This document shows, piece by piece, positions 61,245 through 64,000 of a DNA stretch of 64,000 bases. A program made the translations under genes and the position numbers. The stretch spans positions 58,166-122,165 of the forward strand of contig NZ_CAMLSE010000023.1 in the NCBI RefSeq assembly GCF_946482605.1, in the 5' to 3' direction. Every line of letters begins with the position of its first letter. Within the stretch, counting starts at the first letter, position 1. The stretch is from an uncultured Dyadobacter sp. Its GTDB lineage: Bacteria > Bacteroidota > Bacteroidia > Cytophagales > Spirosomataceae. The notes under the pieces were generated by a model that was not told the origin of the DNA, did no database searches, and was given only the letters and a program-made list of their open reading frames with translations.

Positions 61245-62750
61245 ATGCCCGAGATCAAAAAAATCCTCGTCGCCAACCGCGGCGAAATTGCATTACGCAT
61301 TATGCGTACCGCACGCGAGATGAATATTGCCACAGTTGCCGTATTCAGCGAGGCCGACCGTAATTCCCCTCATGTGCGTTACGCGGATGAGGCCGTGTGC
61401 ATAGGAGCCGCGCCTGCCTCTGAATCGTATCTGAATGCGGAAAAAATCCTGAAAGTTTGCCACGATCTTGACGTGGACGCGATACATCCCGGCTATGGAT
61501 TTCTTTCCGAGAATGCAGGATTTGCACAGAAAGTCAATGAAGCCGGGCTCATCTTCATTGGCCCTTCGCCCAGATCTATTGAAGTAATGGGCAGCAAACT
61601 GGCCGCAAAGCAAGCTGCATCTCAATATAACATCCCCATGGTGCCGGGCACTGCGTCCGCTATCCAGGACCGGGAGGAAGCGAAAGCTATCGCGGCTTCA
61701 ATCGGCTACCCGATCCTGATCAAGGCGAGTGCGGGCGGAGGCGGCAAAGGCATGCGCGTGGTCGAACAGGAAGCAGAATTTGATGAGCAGATGGATCGGG
61801 CCGTCAGCGAAGCGCAGGCCGCATTCGGCGATGGCTCTGTTTTCATAGAAAAATACATTACCTCTCCCAAACATATCGAGATTCAGGTTTTGGGTGATCA
61901 TCACGGAAATATCATCCATTTGTTCGAACGCGAATGCTCTATTCAGCGTCGGCACCAGAAAGTGGTGGAAGAAGCGCCATCGATTTCCATTACACCTGAA
62001 GTACGTGCGGAGATGGGAAGATGTGCGGTCGATGTCGCACGTTCCTGCGGCTATTACGGCGCCGGCACAGTGGAATTTATCATGGATGAAAACAATCGCT
62101 TTTACTTCCTGGAAATGAACACCCGACTTCAGGTCGAGCACCCGGTAACCGAGCTGATCACGAATGTAGATCTGGTAAAGGAAATGATCCGGATCGCAGA
62201 AGGAAAGGCGCTGTCGCTCAAACAGGAAGATCTGACAATCCGGGGTCATGCCATTGAAATCCGGGTGTACGCCGAAGACTCGCGAAACGATTTCCTGCCT
62301 GACATCGGGACATTGCATACCTATATCAAGCCCGATGGCAATGGCGTCCGCGTCGACGACGGATTTGAGCAGGGTATGGAAATCCCGATCTATTACGACC
62401 CGATGATCGCGAAACTGATCACTTACGGTGAAGACCGGGAAACGGCAATCCGGAAAATGATCCGGGCGATCGATGAATACCAGATCACGGGTGTGGAAAC
62501 TACCTTGCCGTTTTGCCGGTTTGTAATGGAACATGAAGCGTTTGTAAGCGGAAGCTTCGACACTAATTTCGTATCGAGCCATTTTCATCCGGATAAGTTA
62601 AGTGCAATTGCAGCTTCCGGCAATGAGGCCCTGGCTGCATTGATTTCGGCATACTTATTACAGTCGGTCGCGAAAAGCGAACCCGTTAAGGATGAGCTAG
62701 TGAGCATCAACAGCTCCAAATGGAAAGATCGTCGCCTCGCCCGGCGTTAA
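61245..62750 (+). CDS. accC: Acetyl-CoA carboxylase biotin carboxylase subunit
   Basis: A 501-residue ATP-grasp enzyme. LVANRGEIALRIMRT at the start, the Gly-rich ATP loop KASAGGGGKGMRVV, IEIQVLGD, RECSIQRRHQKVVEEAPS and EMNTRLQVEHPVTE are the classic biotin carboxylase motifs. It carboxylates biotin on the carrier protein for fatty-acid synthesis. It has about 50 residues beyond the E. coli length at the C-terminus (from DKLSAIAAS), as in Bacteroidota relatives. The carrier protein gene accB is not adjacent in this window. Confidence 0.94.
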   Translation: MPEIKKILVANRGEIALRIMRTAREMNIATVAVFSEADRNSPHVRYADEAVCIGAAPASESYLNAEKILKVCHDLDVDAIHPGYGFLSENAGFAQKVNEAGLIFIGPSPRSIEVMGSKLAAKQAASQYNIPMVPGTASAIQDREEAKAIAASIGYPILIKASAGGGGKGMRVVEQEAEFDEQMDRAVSEAQAAFGDGSVFIEKYITSPKHIEIQVLGDHHGNIIHLFERECSIQRRHQKVVEEAPSISITPEVRAEMGRCAVDVARSCGYYGAGTVEFIMDENNRFYFLEMNTRLQVEHPVTELITNVDLVKEMIRIAEGKALSLKQEDLTIRGHAIEIRVYAEDSRNDFLPDIGTLHTYIKPDGNGVRVDDGFEQGMEIPIYYDPMIAKLITYGEDRETAIRKMIRAIDEYQITGVETTLPFCRFVMEHEAFVSGSFDTNFVSSHFHPDKLSAIAASGNEALAALISAYLLQSVAKSEPVKDELVSINSSKWKDRRLARR

Positions 62751-62764
62751 AACAAGGGGAATTA

Positions 62765-62795
62765 TTGAAATATTTTAAAAAAATTCGTACTTTTG
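62765..62795 (+). promoter_or_regulatory. Promoter of queA (or of a short leader RNA)
   Basis: TTG (62765-62767), a 20-base spacer and TACTTTTG (62788-62795), a strong match to the Bacteroidota consensus. The start site would be near 62802, leaving a 217-base leader before queA. Confidence 0.7.
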
Positions 62796-62817
62796 CGGAC
62801 TTATTTTAGATAGGGGC

Positions 62818-62850
62818 GAATTCCACAAATTTCAGGGATTTTGGAATTCG
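62818..62850 (+). promoter_or_regulatory. Structured hairpin in the queA leader
   Basis: CGAATTCC (62818-62825) pairs with GGAATTCG (62843-62850), with AAAT/ATTT pairing inside, then TTTGC. It may terminate or regulate the leader; no preQ1 riboswitch consensus is visible. Confidence 0.45.
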
Positions 62851-63018
62851 TTTGCAAGTATTCTCCGTGATAAATTTTCTTTCACTAAGAGCGTACGTTA
62901 TACGTTAATTATTACTATAATACCGTTGCATTGAGTGTCAGAACACCCCGGAAAAGCACTTCTGCGCACTTGATCATCACATTATCTACGACCAAAGCAA
63001 TTCACAGAATATCCAGCT

Positions 63019-64000
63019 ATGAAGCTATCCGAATTTAAGTTTGATCTTCCCCAGAGTTTAATTGCACTTCATCCTTCCGACCGCGGCGAGTCCCGCCTGA
63101 TGGTTGTTCACCGCAAAACCGGCGAGATCGAACATAAAACCTTTGCCGACGTGATCAATTATTTTGATGACGGCGATGTCATGGCGATCAACGACACCAA
63201 AGTTTTCCCTGCCCGTCTATACGGTCAAAAAGAGAAAACCGGTGCGAAAATCGAAGTATTCCTATTGCGTGAGCTGAATCGCGAGATGCGTTTATGGGAT
63301 GTATTGGTGGACCCGGCCCGTAAAATCCGGGTTGGCAATAAGCTATATTTTGGAGACAGCGACCTGGTAGCGGAGGTAATCGACAACACGACATCACGTG
63401 GCCGTACGATCCGGTTCCTGTACGACGGTGATAATGACGCATTTATGAAGCTCGTGGACGAGCTCGGCGAAACGCCGCTTCCCCCCGAAATCATTTCCCG
63501 CCGCAAGGTCGAGAGCTCGGATCGTGAACGTTTTCAAACGATTTTCGCGGAACACGTAGGCGCAGTAGCCGCACCTACTGCAGGTATGCACTTCACCAAG
63601 GCGATCATGAAACGGTTGGAAATCAAAGGCGTTGACTTCTCACCCATTACACTTCACGTTGGTTTGGGGACTTTCCGGACCGTCGACGTAGAAGATCTTA
63701 CCAAACATAAAACCGATTCAGAGAACTACCGCATTACCCAGGCGAGTGCTGATGTGGTCAATAAGGCGATTGACGCAAAAAAACGGATCTGTGCGGTTGG
63801 AACTACATCTCTCAAAGCCATCGAATCATCAGTATCAGCCAGTGGTCATCTGAAAGCTGTCGAAGGCTGGACAGACAAGTTTGTGTTCCCTCCATACGAT
63901 TTCAAAATCGCCAACGCATTGTTGTCGAATTTCCAATTGCCTGAATCCATTCTTCTGATGGCTGCCTGCGCATTTGGCGGATTCGACCTGGTGATGAAGG
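63019..64000 (+). CDS. queA: S-adenosylmethionine:tRNA ribosyltransferase-isomerase (QueA), N-terminal part
   Basis: The first 327 codons; the frame is cut by the right edge. Start ATG 63019 gives [20 protein letters not shown]. Motifs of Que[46 protein letters not shown] and TSLKAIES, the last with GGFDLVMK near the edge. It transfers and isomerises the ribose of SAM to preQ1 in tRNA, the penultimate step of queuosine synthesis. The usual length is about 350 residues, so most of the protein is here. Confidence 0.95.
   Translation, partial: MKLSEFKFDLPQSLIALHPSDRGESRLMVVHRKTGEIEHKTFADVINYFDDGDVMAINDTKVFPARLYGQKEKTGAKIEVFLLRELNREMRLWDVLVDPARKIRVGNKLYFGDSDLVAEVIDNTTSRGRTIRFLYDGDNDAFMKLVDELGETPLPPEIISRRKVESSDRERFQTIFAEHVGAVAAPTAGMHFTKAIMKRLEIKGVDFSPITLHVGLGTFRTVDVEDLTKHKTDSENYRITQASADVVNKAIDAKKRICAVGTTSLKAIESSVSASGHLKAVEGWTDKFVFPPYDFKIANALLSNFQLPESILLMAACAFGGFDLVMK

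Noticed and set aside
61698..62588. A 296-codon open frame antisense to accC
   Set aside because: The sense strand encodes an intact biotin carboxylase with all motifs; the antisense product looks like no known protein.

Overview
The window looks like a chromosomal segment of a Bacteroidota bacterium of the order Cytophagales, most like Dyadobacter and its relatives in the Spirosoma group. This is inferred from gene content, not from a marker gene. The signs are paired SusC/SusD genes, a type IX secretion (T9SS) C-terminal domain, a DUF6443-type RHS protein, a FecI/FecR/TonB-receptor signalling trio, DUF1080 proteins, and several promoters of the Bacteroidota form TTG-N19..21-TAnnTTTG. No tRNA, rRNA, CRISPR array, transposase, integrase or phage gene was seen.

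Layout. 1-13 kb (minus strand): the start of a ceramidase-like gene that runs off the left edge, two consecutive SusC/SusD pairs, a 64-residue helical protein just before the second SusC, and a secreted barrel-like protein. 13-21 kb (minus): a surface RHS module made of a T9SS-sorted partner protein, an RHS protein with a distinct C-terminal domain, and two paralogous 87-residue membrane proteins. The first of these overlaps the RHS stop codon (ATGA). 21-25 kb (plus): a BamA/TamA-like barrel, a lipoprotein, a cyclophilin and a sugar-nucleotide reductase-like protein. 25-28.4 kb (minus): an alpha-glucan phosphorylase homologue with Thr in place of the cofactor Lys, an Ala/Glu-rich repeat protein and a conserved unknown. 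28.5-33 kb (plus): ECF sigma factor, FecR anti-sigma and TonB-dependent receptor, followed by a 201-bp tandem duplication that copies the end of the receptor gene and carries a run of small hairpins.

33-38 kb: three secreted proteins of probable 3-keto-sugar or glycoside metabolism (two DUF1080 proteins and a beta-propeller/cytochrome c fusion). 38-42.7 kb: a hybrid histidine kinase converging on a sigma-54 response regulator, then a PepSY-like protein. 42.7-47 kb: a promoter-terminator unit that may be a small RNA, twin Tat-exported ferritin-like proteins, and a sulfite oxidase with its cytochrome c. 47-51 kb: a nuclease, an unknown protein vaguely like DNA polymerase III psi, two membrane/coiled-coil proteins of similar build and an acetyltransferase. 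51-58 kb: acyl-CoA ligase, two alpha/beta hydrolases, cysteine synthase with a leader that encodes a short peptide ending Cys-Cys, a 4-TM protein, a DUF4286 protein, a ribosome hibernation factor and a MaoC hydratase. 58-64 kb: histone H1-like protein, an alpha-oxoamine synthase (sphingolipid or sulfonolipid entry enzyme), a lipoprotein, biotin carboxylase and the first two thirds or more of queA, which is cut by the right edge.

The points most worth following are the Cys-Cys leader peptide before cysM, the RHS module with its translationally coupled and duplicated small membrane genes, the tandem duplication after the TonB receptor, the Lys-less phosphorylase, and the uncharacterised membrane pair at 48-50.7 kb.
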